DNA of 64,000 nt from Temnothorax longispinosus (Eukaryota; Arthropoda; Insecta; Hymenoptera; Formicidae): the NCBI RefSeq assembly GCF_030848805.1, contig NW_027270036.1, forward strand, positions 257,965 through 321,964, given 5' to 3'. The notes under the pieces are model-generated. The model made no database searches, had not been told where the DNA came from, and saw only the letters and a program-made list of their open reading frames with translations. Positions 52,153 to 63,584 of this stretch are shown here, in pieces. The position numbers and the translations under genes were made by a program. Positions within the stretch are counted from its first letter, which is position 1. Each line of letters opens with the position of its first letter.

Positions 52153-54013
52153 ATGAGCAAAGACCCAAAAAACAAGCGGTATACTCAAAAATTCAGAAAA
52201 GTTTGGCTAACGGACATACAATTGAAAGAATGGATCGTTCAGGTATGTACGACGAGCTCGTCAGCTGCCGAAGGGTCAATAGCACTGTTTCTCTGCGTGC
52301 ATAGCGCAATTGCTTCGTGCGATCATTTAGGTGAAATATGCATTCTTCATTTCAAGGACAGTCAGGCAATAAAAAGGATGAAGATTCATAAAACAAAATG
52401 TAGTAAAATAATAAAAAATGTACTTGGCCCTTACTTCAACAACGAGTTGCTCAGCGATATTGGGAACAGAAAATACAGTCTACTATTAGATGAGTCAAAC
52501 GACGTATCCGTGAATAAACTGTTGGGTATTGTCATAATATACTACAGTGATAAACAGGGAAAAACGATCTCGAGTTTTCTAGCACTGACCAAGCTGGAAA
52601 CATGTAATGCCGAAGGTATCGTCAACGCTCTAAAAAAAACTCGAGGAGATGAAATTGGATTTACAAAATTTGTTAGCTATTGGAACTGACAATGCTTCAG
52701 TTATGGTCGGAATAAATAACGGTGTTTATGCAAAACTGAAAGCCGTAGTTCCGTCGCTGATTTTGATCAGGTGTCTTTGCCATTCGTTGCAGCTCGCCGT
52801 GTCACATGCCATGATTGATACTCTTCCGCGAAATCTCGAGTTTTTAATTCACGAGACCTATAATTGGTTTTCAAAATCCTCTATGCGTCAAATAAAATAC
52901 ACTCAGCTTTATGAGACGATAAACTGTGGTGAACGCCCTTTGCAAATATTACAGGTTTCTGACACGAGATGGCTGTCTATAGAAGCAGCTGTAGATAGAA
53001 CGTTGCATCAGTGGCTCGAGTTAAAAACTCATTTCAATATGACGAGACTGTCAGAGAAATGCTATACTGCGGAAATTCTATACAAGATGTATTGCGACGA
53101 AACAAACTTGTTGTACTTGTTGTTTTTAAAGCCGATTTTATCTGAGATACAAGTTGTGAACAAGGCATTTCAAAGCGAAAAAAATGATCACTTGAAGCTT
53201 CTGAAAGATCTCAACATCGTCGTGCAAGAAATTTCAAAAAAACTCGTGTTGCCATCGTGTAAAGTAGATCCTTTGTTGAGTTCCATCGATGATTATCTTG
53301 ATCCCAAGCCATACTTAGGATATTCATTCGAGAAAAAAATTGAGCAGCTCAGGAAGGACGGAAAGATCAACGCTTGTGACGAGCAAGGGATCCGCGAACG
53401 ATGCAAATCATTTTTACTGAACCTTTTCAAGCAGCTCAAACAACGATTGCCCGAGAACGTAGCTATTCTTAAAAAGATATCACTGCTGTCAGTGGATAAT
53501 GTATTGAAGGCAGTTAAAGAACCAATACAATCATTAGTCGAATACATGAATGGTTCAAAAGATATCGATGCTATCGAACTGCAACTCTCAAAAATCAATT
53601 TGATTGACTGGACAAACAAAACCGATACCATTAAATTTTGGGATGAAGTGAATAAATACAGGGACGCATCCGGAAATAATCCGTTCGCTAAATTGGCCGC
53701 TTTTGCTCTATCGATGCTCATTCTGCCGTATTCGAACGCACAAGTTGAGCGGGTATTTAGCCAATTAAATCTGGTGAAAAATAAAGTACGGAATAAAATG
53801 TCTATCAAAATGACGAATGCAATTTTAACGATTCGTTTCGGACTGAAAAGAAACGGCAAATGCTGCTACAATTACGTTCTGCCACCAGAAGTTTTACGTC
53901 AAATTGGTTCCAAAGAAGCCTACACAAAAAAAGCAGCCGAGTCAAGCTCGCAAGTAACTGACAAGAATGATGATGATATCAATTTTTGTTTCAATGAATG
54001 TGATCAGTTTTAA
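52153..54013 (+). pseudogene. hAT transposase with one single-base frameshift
   Basis: ATG at 52153 follows a CTTAAG acceptor-like site. Frame 1 runs to 52689 and the rest is read from ~52650 to 54013. They join if one A is removed from the run of eight A at 52629-52640. RNase H-fold signs: LLLDESNDVS (first Asp), IGTDNASVMVG (second Asp), CLCHSLQLAVSHA (Cys/His of the insertion domain), and the C-terminal dimerisation block NAQVERVFSQLNLVKNK with its Glu. The N-terminus starts like a BED finger (YTQKFRKVWLTD), but its Cys/His core is missing between WIVQ and CTTSS. About 620 residues in all. It would cut and paste the element; this copy is near-intact but frameshifted. Confidence 0.88.
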
Positions 54014-54897
54014 AACTTTATTTATAAGACATGGTCGAAAATTAGCGCGAGTCGTGAATCTTCTTTGTACATACAATCTCATTTTCGGGATATTTGCCGC
54101 TTACTTAATCTAATTATATTCATCGAATGTATCGTTTCGATTCTGATTCTATGTCAACTTCGCTATTATTTTACGTAATTTTAAGATACATGAATTGATG
54201 TTATGTGTTATAATTATAGCACGTATTTGAAACAGTTTATTTTATCAGAGTTTGTCATAAACTTTATTTTGGTTTATTTGATCAGAGATCATAAATAATG
54301 TTGAGTTTCTTTATTTTATAAGAAATGTAATGAGACTAATTATATAATAAAACAAGTAATTTCAAGTTTATTTGAGTTTGTTTGCATTTATGTTTGAGTT
54401 GAGATTACCATTTTTCTGCAAGAGATTCTGTACTGAGATGTAAGCGATTTAAATTAGATGCCGATAGATATTATATTTCAGTAATGTTCCAACATATTAT
54501 ACGTGCAGTGGTTTTTGGTGGAAAAGCATGCATTATTAGTGGTTTTTGGTGGAAAAAGCATGCACCATTAGTGGTTTCTGGCGGGAAAGAACGCAGAGAA
54601 GTTTAGCGGTTTTTAGCGGAATTTCACGAAGCCCTCTAGTGGGATAATGTCGATCCGAGTTGGCAACACTGCTTTCCACCATGACACCCTGTATGTATAC
54701 ACACATACGAGATACCAGATACCACATGGTATTTCCGAGGAAATGATTCAATAAACAAACTTGTATTAGGCAGTGTATTACTGTTTATCACACTATTTAT
54801 TATATTTTTATTTAATTTTGTAAAAATTAAACCTGTATAAACAAATTTAACCTTTAACTACCGGCCAAATATGACATGTGAGCAATAGAGCAGACCT

Positions 54898-55030
54898 GGG
54901 GCCCGATTCTGTAACTCGTTATGCTGTCGTTATGTGTTTATAACGACAGTTGCGCAGGTATACTATATAAGAAAAAAGCTGCGCAACTGTCGTTATGAGC
55001 ACATAACGACGCATAACGAGTTACAGAATC
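54898..55030. mobile_element. Hairpin MITE, stem GGGCCCGATTCTGTAACTCG
   Basis: CGATTCTGTAACTCGTTATG pairs with CATAACGAGTTACAGAATCG. A ~58-bp stem continues with GTCGTTATG...CATAACGAC. Confidence 0.8.
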
Positions 55031-55038
55031 GCACTGCT

Positions 55039-55179
55039 GGGGCCGTATTCTGTTCCGCTAAAATCCGCTTACCGACAATCGTCGGTGTCGTTGCGCAGCT
55101 TTTACACGATATGAAAAACCTGCGCAACGACATTTATCGAACCGACAGTTGTCGGTAGGCAGGAACGGAATACGGGCCC
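55039..55179. mobile_element. Hairpin MITE, ends GGGGCCGTATTCTGTTCCG
   Basis: It pairs with CGGAACGGAATACGGGCCC-type text ending at 55179. The inside has ACCGACA...TGTCGGT and GTTGCGCAG twice. It abuts the previous hairpin. The region 55180-56022 has no gene I can support. Confidence 0.75.
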
Positions 55180-56772
55180 AGCGTGCGCGATAACATCGTG
55201 CACGACGCGCGATATCCAATGAGCGTGCAGCGATGAATAGAAAAGCTATACGTTCTGTCGAAGCCCATAGAGACAACTAGAATCTCACTAAAATTCCCCA
55301 TGTGGATGCATGTCATTGGTTAATCAATTTCCTCTGTAACTCAGTCGATAGCCAATAAGAGAACATATAAATGTAATATAGCGTTTTTTCGCTTTTTTAT
55401 TAACACAACGATTAATGATAATTATACGCTATAAACCTTGCTTGATCAATAAGAAACTTATATACGGAAGCACATATCAAAGTATGTTGTAGCAGAGAGA
55501 AACCTGAGAGCGGCCATCCGGCTTCGGGGGACGTCTGTCCTAATCTGCCCTCTGAGAAAGTGGACGTCAACTACGGCGTTACGCTCGGTTAACGATCAGA
55601 GAGAGTTCGGGTAATGATACATGGGTTCGTATCCATGCTATGGTTCGTGTCCGAACTCCGAACTACTCAGATGGAGGGGATATGCTGGTCGCGCAAGCCC
55701 CTCCTTTGTCTGTGTACACTAGGCAGTAGGCACTCGGCAAGCTTCGAGCGGGGAGAGAAGGGCAGACATACGATCTGCTGTCTCTCTTGAGCTGTGACGT
55801 TGCCGCTTTGCACGGGCCGGCTATACCACGATGTCACGCATTTCGGGTATCGCGTCTCGTGTCTCGCCGAGTGCCGAGTCTCGAGTTGACAAATCGACGA
55901 TACGCTATACCCGCTATACGTTACACACATTTGCTTGTATATTTACAAATTTTAACTTTTATATTTATAACCAAATAAATAAATTAAAAAAAGATATATA
56001 TATATATGTATATATATATATATGTTAGAAACGGGCAATAAGAATCGTGAAGAGATTGTGTATGTGAACATTGTTGATGTAAGTGGCAATTCGGTAGAAT
56101 GCTCACAGATGGCGTCAGTGTTACAGTTCCCTAGTTATCTTTAACGTTATGTGTTTCGCGAGCGCTGCGACGACCACGTTGCGCCCCAGCGCCGGAAAAA
56201 GGCACGGACCGACGATACTGCGCAAGCGTGAGTGTGTCGGGACGGGCGTGAAGCCCGCCGAACAAGCAATCGTCTTCTGGCTAGCGAGGCGTACAGTCGC
56301 GTTCTTTACATCGGCTTCGTATATTATATTCGTATAATTGCTACGCGATTGAAATCCGCCAGACTATTGAGTCTGAGACAGAAAGAACGAGGACGTCTAC
56401 GTAATATCAGATGAGGCATTGCAGCCCCGCTCAGCGACGATTGAAAGTACCCCGCTCGATACGACTGAAGGAAGGACGAACTTAGCCATTGCGACGTGGC
56501 CTCGCTGAAAAGGAACGAAGCGGCCATCTTGGACATTGCGACGTGGCATCGTTAAAAAGGAACGAAGCGGCCATCTTATCCATTGGAGAAGGTCCTTACG
56601 GTTTTGGTCGATGACCATCATTACAATTTATCACCGGCGGATGCATTCAGGTAAAATATCGAACTCGTGTAAATCAGAGATCACATACGAGATTGATCGG
56701 CAACTCTCAAGCGGATTATGATGAACGCAAGGTCATCATAAAATGCGATCGTCTGATTACAAAGTTCGAGAA

Positions 56773-56960
56773 AGCACGGAGCGATGGATATTGTCCTCGC
56801 ATAAAGCACGGAGCGGTGGATATCGTCCTCGCATAAAGCACGGAGCGGTGGATATCGTCCTCGCATAAAGCACGGAGCGATGGATATTGTCCTCGCATAA
56901 AGCACGGAGCGATGGATATCGTCCTCGCATAAAACACGGGGCGACGGATTGTATCCTCGC
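56773..56960 (+). repeat. Tandem repeat, 32-bp unit, ~6 copies
   Basis: The unit AAAGCACGGAGCGGTGGATA then TCGTCCTCGCAT repeats, and the last copy is diverged. It explains the repetitive CFMRG-type peptides on the - strand. Confidence 0.9.
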
Positions 56961-57090
56961 GTAAAGGATACGTAGCTAACTAAATATTCCGGAATTAATT
57001 ATCTATCTGAGCTCAGTAGAACTTAAAGTCATTTTGAATGGTTGCAATCTTCGAATAAAGTCATTGATTCTCGATGTGTAGTAATTGAAC

Positions 57091-57250
57091 TTGCATTATC
57101 GATGCACACGTGATTCGGATATTCACGCATAGTCTGTATTATCTTGCATTATCGATGCACACGTGATTCGGATATTCACGCATAGTCTGTATTATCTTGC
57201 ATTATCGATGCACACGTGATTCGGATATTCACGCATAGTCTGTATTATCT
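57091..57250 (+). repeat. Tandem repeat, 53-bp unit, 3 copies
   Basis: TTGCATTATCGATGCACACG starts at 57091, 57144 and 57197, an exact spacing of 53. The copies are essentially identical, so the expansion is recent. Confidence 0.9.
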
Positions 57251-57294
57251 TAACGAATATTGCGATTCAACCCGTGGCTATTTGCCAGCTATTA

Positions 57295-57615
57295 AAGGCC
57301 GGTTTTCACATGCAATGATTGGTGGCGCCAAGCCGCGCCAGTCGACTAACGCCAGTAAAAATGCAAGTGTAAACACTTGATACAAACTGGCGCTAGTAAT
57401 GTGGCGTTTACTGGCGGCTATTGGCCAAAGCATATAACCTCAAATTCTGAGGTTATATGCTTGCTGTCATTTACTGTGTGTTTAATAAATGTTAAATATT
57501 TTTCATATTATACGCCAATTATTGTGTAAATACTTGTGAGTTTGCTAGTCGGTTCTGGCGCCAATGAATGCCAGTCAGTTGGCGCCACTAATCATTGCGT
57601 GTGAAAACCGGGCTT
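57295..57615. mobile_element. MITE, TIR GGCCGGTTTTCACATGCAAT
   Basis: The left end GGTTTTCACATGCAATGATT pairs with AATCATTGCGTGTGAAAACC at the right, with GGCGCC near both ends. It is inserted in the solo LTR. Confidence 0.8.
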
Positions 57616-59269
57616 GACGTTTACGAAACACCGTATTACATACGAAAAGTTAATTATCATTTAATTGAGTTCGCTCTTCACTTATCGAATTGTTTACCAT
57701 ACTCACTGGAAGTATCTTTGGATAACTCGATTTACTGCGGAAGTTACTGTATCAATTAATAGAAAGAAAGTGCATTATATTGAAGTTACAGAATCTCACA
57801 TAATATTTATATAAACCTAAACATTTTCTAGATTGCTTTACTTTCCATATGTTTATTTGCTTACTTGTTAAGTGAGAGAGAGATATATACATCTAACGAA
57901 TATTTTCGACGAATTGCTAGTTGACACAGTACTTCAACTTATTTATGCTTTGTATATTCTTGCTATATTTATGTAATGTGTTTTGAATAATATGTTTAAC
58001 TTGTATAATCCTTTCTTCAAACAGATTTAAGTAATGAAATCACTTGTCTGTTTTCTCTGATCGAGATACAAATAATGGAAATCTGAGTTCTTACAATCAT
58101 TTATGATGAGAGATTAACTTCTTGTAGTGACACATGAGAAAGGATTATGCATTGATAATTCAACATTATCTTATTTTGTATTTATGCTATGTGTTCTCTG
58201 TATAACATTTATTACGATATATTCATTGATTATAACATAACAGCCATGGAAATACACAATCTCTTTACCGACGTAACAACAAAAAAAGTGTCGTTCCCTA
58301 TTCTGTAAATCTTGAGCTCAGGCTCCTGCGCGAGCTTGTACGTTTTAAACAATATATTTAAATAAATATATATAAAGATTTCAAATATAATTAATTAAAT
58401 AAATATTTATAAACATAAAAACTAAAATTCGTAAATGTAATGTATAGAAATCACCGTTCTATGCTTTTCTATCTAAAAAAGTCTTACATTAAAAACCTTT
58501 ACTTTAGCCTAATAAATTTTAAATTTAATATTTAAATGCATACCAATAATTATATTATTAACTATATTGAGAAAAAAATGGTAGTTTATAATGTTTCTTG
58601 CACTCTTATTAAGTTTATTTTACCTATGCATGTTCAAGCGGCCAAATTACGAGCAACAACAGAAGGATAATTGGATAAAAATATAAACATTTTCTTAAAT
58701 AAACAATACACATGGGTAACAGTGAGTTCTATTATAATTCTCGTATAGTTCTGAACGTGTTCTAATGTTTTCTAAAGAGTTCTGACGATAAGCATTATTT
58801 ATTTATATTTTAAATAATTTTTATCGCCCAAGAAAGACGCATTTACGGGTATATGGGTGAGACGCTGTAGAAAATCTCGGAGTTCTGGCTTATATAAAAT
58901 ATTTTTCGTACAGTTCGAAGCATACTAAAACAATTTCTAACGAGTTCCGGGCATTGGCAATGTTGTATAATTTTTAAATAAATTAATAACCAATAAAAGT
59001 TGATCGCCAGTGATGAAATAATTAGGTATAGTTAAACGGCCTGACTGGCAAGTTTTAATTAAGCATAACACAACGACGCTTCGACCACTATTTTGGGTCA
59101 CACGACGGTCTCATTTATATATATATATATATATATAATTTTTCCAAACAAACTGCGCGCCGATTATTTGTCAGACTTAAAACACAGTAATTGTTAGAAT
59201 TAAAAACCCTTCCCTTCCGGAATTAAATCAACTCGATTTAATTATCTAAATACTGTAAAGAAAATTTAT

Positions 59270-59330
59270 TGCGAAAAATATTACCTCAGCCAGGGTTCGA
59301 ACCTGGAACCTCTCTCATTCCGTGTAGGGC
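59270..59330 (-). other. tRNA-like (T-arm) sequence
   Basis: The - strand reads CCAGGTTCGAACCCTGG, a perfect 5-bp T-stem with a TTCGAAC loop. The rest of a cloverleaf is not convincing. Probably a tRNA-derived relic, in the same wording as the one at 46116. Confidence 0.4.
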
Positions 59331-59394
59331 GTCGTAATATTTATCGCAATAGCCGGTTAATAATAGTTTGAAACGTCTTTCTCAGGCGACGTGA

Positions 59395-59735
59395 AATGAT
59401 CTTCGTATACTCGCCTTCGGCTCGTGCGTCCACTCCGCACTCGTGTCCAATTCTCATCCCGCACGTGTTACACACCCTATTTTATATTACAAAGTGCGTG
59501 GAAAGTGGCCCATTATTGTGCGCGCGTCATCTGTGCGACGGATGGCCGATTCCATACACGAGTCAAAACAGTGCGGTAATGTTTACATTACCGCACAGTT
59601 TCGAAGAAACAGTGCGGTAATGTTACATTACCGCACTGTTTTGACTCGTGTATGGAATTGGCTATTTGTCGCACAGATGGCGCGCGCGTAATGGGCCACT
59701 TTCCACGCACGTGTGATATAAAAATTGTAGGCGCA
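59395..59735. mobile_element. Foldback MITE related to the last-intron element of DNMT3
   Basis: It holds CTCGCCTTCGGCTCGTGCGT, as at 42449. The inverted parts are GTGCGTGGAAAGTGGCCCAT / ATGGGCCACTTTCCACGCAC and CGAGTCAAAACAGTGCGGTA / TACCGCACTGTTTTGACTCG. A GC-rich tail follows at 59738-59827. Confidence 0.75.
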
Positions 59736-60439
59736 CCGCGCCCTGTCCTCGCCCGACGGAGGATCGGTCGGGCGGCATCCGGCGGGTGGTGGCCGGGGAC
59801 GATGCCTTAGCGTAAGGGGCGCATCGTTACAATTTAAAAATTATACAACGTAGCTAGTGTTTGCTAAAGTTAATAAACATATATATACAACGTAGCTAGT
59901 GGCGGGAACTCTTTAGAAAATGCTTTAGTATGCTCAGAACTATACGAAAAATATTTTATATAAGCCAAAACTCCGAGATTTCGCACAACGTCTAATCTTC
60001 TTCTGTCATGATTACTTTTCGGTTAATATTAATTTTTTTTAATATAACACAAAGATTCTAACGCTCTGAACTCTTTAGAAAATGTTTCAATATGCTCAAA
60101 ACTACTCAAAAAATATTTTACATAAACCGGAACTTCGAGATTTCAACTGGCGTTTAAACTCGGTATACTCGTTGCATTGTAATTTTTTTTTAGTACCTTA
60201 TAATTAATTTTTTTGCTTTTATATGGCAGAACTCTTTATAGAACTGTTATAGAACTATAGATCTTGCAAAATCTGATGAGATACAGTAGTGGAACTTGTG
60301 TAGGACAAAGTGAGACGCTGCGTGAACCTATATAGTGTCTCAGTTTGTACTGACGCGTTTTTTTGCTTTAATGGCCAGAACTATTTGTTTAAACTATCAA
60401 GAACTCTAGAACTATTGAAAAGGAAGCCAGAAAGAGAAT

Positions 60440-61130
60440 GTAAAGAATTATTAACGGAGATATTCTAATTTAAAAGATCTTTAAAATATATATTTTTCAT
60501 GAATGTTTTATAAGGAAACGAAGAAAGTAAATAACGTTAAACTTTGCATGTTTTCTTCACTTTATTTTAAAAATTTATTTTTATTTTTTAAGTAACAAAA
60601 ATGCTCTTTTTTCTGTTATATCCTGGTCACTATAAATGACAGACGATGTAAATAATTCTAGCTGTTTTAGGTATCTGAAACGCAAAAAGCTAAAATTTTC
60701 TTATTCTGCAGGAGAAGTGTGGCTATCGTCTGAACTAGAACTAAATCAATATTTCCATTCTGAGCGGCTTTTTTATTAAAATAATTATAACTTTTTTAAA
60801 AATTTTATTAGTATTTTATTAAAAGAAAATGTTTATTCTAGTTCAGACGATAGCCATATCACTTATTTTGAATAAGAAAATTTTTGGTTTTTACGTTTCT
60901 GATACCTAGAACAGCTAGAATCATTTACTTCGTTTCTTATACTTACGTTTTTTAATGATCAAGATATAACATAAAAGTAACAAAAAAGAAGAATATTTTT
61001 CTTACTTAAAAAATAAAAATAGATTTTTAAAGTAAGATTAAAAGAACATGCAAAGTTTAACGTTATTTGCTTTCTTCGTTCCCCTATAAAAAATTCCTGA
61101 AAAATATCTATTTTTAAAGACCTTCTCCGG
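60440..61130. mobile_element. Foldback element, ~320-bp arms
   Basis: AACGTTAAACTTTGCATGTT (60534) faces AACATGCAAAGTTTAACGTT (61049). GGCTATCGTCTGAACTAGAA (60721) faces TTCTAGTTCAGACGATAGCC (60836). A short AT-rich centre lies between. No coding content. Bases 61131-61886 hold nothing I recognise. Confidence 0.8.
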
Positions 61131-61886
61131 CTCCAGTCATACTCAACTTGTATTCATGCTTAAAAAGAAAAATTTATTTTACTAAAGTTAATTTACTAAA
61201 TATTACATATAACAACTAAAAAATAAGAAGTTAACTTCAAATCGCGTACTTTACAAGTATTTCTCAAAAACGAGTACCGCAAGGGTATTGAAACTTATCG
61301 CATATTATTAATTTCTATTTTTATATAAAGCATCATATACTAGTCTTTCAAAAACATTTAGAAAAAGCTTTTTTTACAATTTATTAAAATGTCTGTTTCA
61401 CAATACCTTGGAATAGGAATTTCGTGTTAAAAGTTAAAACTTTGAAGCTCAGTATCTCGATTTTTAATACCGCAAGAGGTACTAAAATTTATACTACACA
61501 TAAAGCACACCTATAAATTAATGTATATTCACAGTTTCAAGAAAATCTAGAGAAAATCGATTTTTCGGAGAACGTCCTTAAGATCTTTCAAACCAGAATA
61601 CGCTCTTGTAATTTATTATTTGTCATTAACATGTTTTATTATTAATCACATACATATAAGTGTGAGAAAGCATATGGTACAATTAATTTCAATATTCAAA
61701 TTATTGTAATAATAAAGAAATCAATTATTTACATTTTCTTCTGTGTGTGTACGTGTGATGTTATTGACAATAGTTTTTTTGCACGTTTACATTTCTTTTG
61801 CAGATTTTTTACACGCTTAATTTTCACAAGTGTGATGTCAAATACAGACAAGATTTTTGTTTATCTGCTATAAGCGTTATTTTGAA

Positions 61887-62240
61887 TGTAAGATTTTAAT
61901 AATTGTTAGAGCCTTTTATTGCTTTTTTCTTTGAACAGTCGACGCAAATACACAGTGCCACTATACTGCGTCTGATCTACAGTTATTGGCTCTATTTAAT
62001 GTTGCTGATATACGCTGATCTCTATTTTTAAAAAACGATTTGTAAGAGAAAAAAGCAATAAAAGGCTCTAACAATGGGGCTTTTCTCGCTCGCTAGCTTC
62101 TGTTTTTCCTGCCTCGTTCGTCACGCTCGTTCCTTTTTCACTTTCGCTATCATACACAGATATCGCACAGATCGCGCGGAGTATCGCTGAGTAGCGCCGA
62201 TACGAGCGGTAGATTAAGAAATATAAGTATAACTCTTACA
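61887..62240 (-). repeat. Probable LTR of the Gypsy element
   Basis: On the + strand it runs from TGTAAGATTTT to ATAACTCTTACA, so the ends are TGTAAGA/TCTTACA. It lies just beyond the end of pol on the - strand. Next to it a ~70-bp block (AAGTATAACTCTTACAATTT...) is duplicated at 62223 and 62321, so the exact inner border could also be 62338. It holds an inner palindrome TGTTAGAGCCTTTTATTGCT. The polypurine tract is not obvious. Confidence 0.4.
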
Positions 62241-62428
62241 ATTTCGGCCAATCCTGACTTACAGTCCGTCCTCGGACAATTAATTATTATAATCATACAG
62301 CAACATAAAATAAATAAACTATAAGTATAACTCTTACAATTTCGGCCAATCCTGACTTACAGTCCGTCCTCGGACAATTAATTATTATAACTGATTGCTT
62401 ACTTATTATTTAACTTAATATTGAACAA

Positions 62429-62641
62429 TTAACGTATTAGTGATATGTTGGACTGGGCAGTTATATTTAACCATGGTCGCATGTTAGAGGCCTCCCATAC
62501 TCCACAATAGGGTTTGTTAGTATTTTGGAATCCAGTTTTGTCAGCCACCAGATACCTATCATTTCGCAACTCTTTGGCAATCACATACGGTCCTTTAAAT
62601 TTAGGAATTAGTTTTTTTGGCAGCCCCTGGATTTGAATCAA
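62429..62641 (-). pseudogene. Gypsy integrase C-terminal segment, shifted frame
   Basis: LPKKLIPKFKGPYVIAKEL, then DRYLVAD and MRPW: the SH3-like C-terminal domain of integrase (the KL.P.F.GPY.I block). It continues the preceding frame after a slip in a run of seven A/T at about 62609-62616. A stop at 62429 ends pol, and no env follows. Confidence 0.8.
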
Positions 62642-63584
62642 AATTACGTATCATTACTAAGTCTCCCTCATGATAATGATGAGCTTTTTTTCGCTTCTTA
62701 TTAAATTGTTCTGCGCTTTTTTGCTGATTTGCGACTATATTTTGTGATGCTTTAGCTCTAATTTCGTCTAGATTCCTATTACTATCTTTTACATCTTCTA
62801 AATAATTAGCAACTTCGTCTTTCAAATTTCCACGTTGATTGACACCAAAAAGGAGTTTGCTAGGGACTTCACCAGTACTCTTATTGAAACTGTTATTGAT
62901 TGCAAATTCGGCGTCTGACAGAACTTGATACCAATTCTTATATTTATCCGGTTTAATGAGCTTCGCTATCATTGGAGTGAGTATACGGTTTATGCGTTCG
63001 ACTTGTCCGTTGGCTTGCGGCGAGCCGGTAGCTACAAGTGTATGCCGAATACCGTGATCAACTATAAAATCGTGGAATTCCTGGGAAGTAAATGCACTTC
63101 CACGATCTGAAATGATTATTTTAGGTATGCTATAATGTCTGAAATAATCGATGAGATTACGAATAACTTCTGCGCTAGAAGTAGTTTTAGTGGCATACAA
63201 TCTAACATATTTGGTAAACGCATCTATCACTAAGAATACATATCGCTTCGATGGATGTTTATTATCTATTGGCCCTAGATGGTCTATGTGCAAAGTATCG
63301 AAAGGAATGTTTCCCTTTGGAATAGAATGGAGTAAACCCTCTTTTCGTCCACTATTAGGAGAAAATGCTATACATTTTAAGCAATTCTTTATGTGATCTT
63401 CGACCTTATACTTCAAGTTAGGGAACCAATAGTTGCGCATGATATTATTTACAGTTTTTTCTACTCCTAAGTGTCCCATTTCGTCATGGTACTTGTACAA
63501 AATATTCTTTTCCATCGACGTTGGCACATAAAATAGCAATCCTGAATGTTTTTTTCTATAAATCAAAACCATTTCGCATTTCAT
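62601..63584 (-). pseudogene. Gypsy integrase
   Basis: The zinc-binding HHCC domain comes first (YHDEMGHLGVEKT ... CLKC). The catalytic core follows, with DTLHIDHLGPI (first Asp), IISDRGSAFTSQEF (second Asp) and SPQANGQVERINR (Glu): the D,D-35-E triad. The usual tail of GEVPSKLLFG and a DLVMIRNF strand ends at a frameshift. The integrase would insert the cDNA into the host genome. A frameshift near 63570 separates it from RNase H. The first ATG at 63584 is only the start of the open frame, since pol is a polyprotein. Confidence 0.88.

Larger units (their letters stand above)
49643..54671 (+). mobile_element. hAT transposon, 5029 bp, complete ends, 8-bp TSD
   Basis: The ends are CAGTGTTGCCAACTTGG and CCGAGTTGGCAACACTG. 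They are flanked by CTTTCCAC at 49635-49642 and 54672-54679. An 8-bp duplication and CAGTG...CACTG ends are diagnostic of hAT. It carries a transposase gene at 52153-54013 and a long repeat array in its left part. The right end has subterminal copies of AGTGGTTTTTGGTGGAAA (54508-54560) and the left part is full of CGTTTGGTGGTC, probably binding sites for its transposase. A possible 5' UTR exon ends at a GTAAGG donor near 51600. Confidence 0.95.
56023..58351 (+). mobile_element. Solo LTR, ~2.3 kb, with internal tandem repeats and a nested MITE
   Basis: It begins TGTTAGAAAC, ends GTTTTAAACA, and is flanked by ATATA (56018-56022, 58352-58356), though the target is AT-repeat sequence. Start, GC-rich first third and the end text (AGGCTCCTGCGCGAGCTTGT) parallel the solo LTR at 23634-25586. 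Without the MITE its length is ~2.0 kb, close to that copy. No coding region. Confidence 0.75.
58590..60420. repeat. Degenerate ~165-bp repeats (AACTCTTTAGAAAATG), one copy inverted
   Basis: GAACTCTTTAGAAAATG(C/T)TT(T/C)A recurs at 59903 and 60068, each followed by ATACGAAAAATATTTTATAT-like text and AACT(C/T)CGAGATTT. The segment 58745-58950 is an inverted relative. Other sequences, including the MITE relative at 59395-59735, separate them. Confidence 0.65.

Noticed and set aside
53293..53859. 188-residue - strand frame
   Set aside because: Antisense shadow of the hAT transposase.
56681..56937. Repetitive 73-74 residue - strand frames
   Set aside because: Translation of the 32-bp tandem repeat in the solo LTR.
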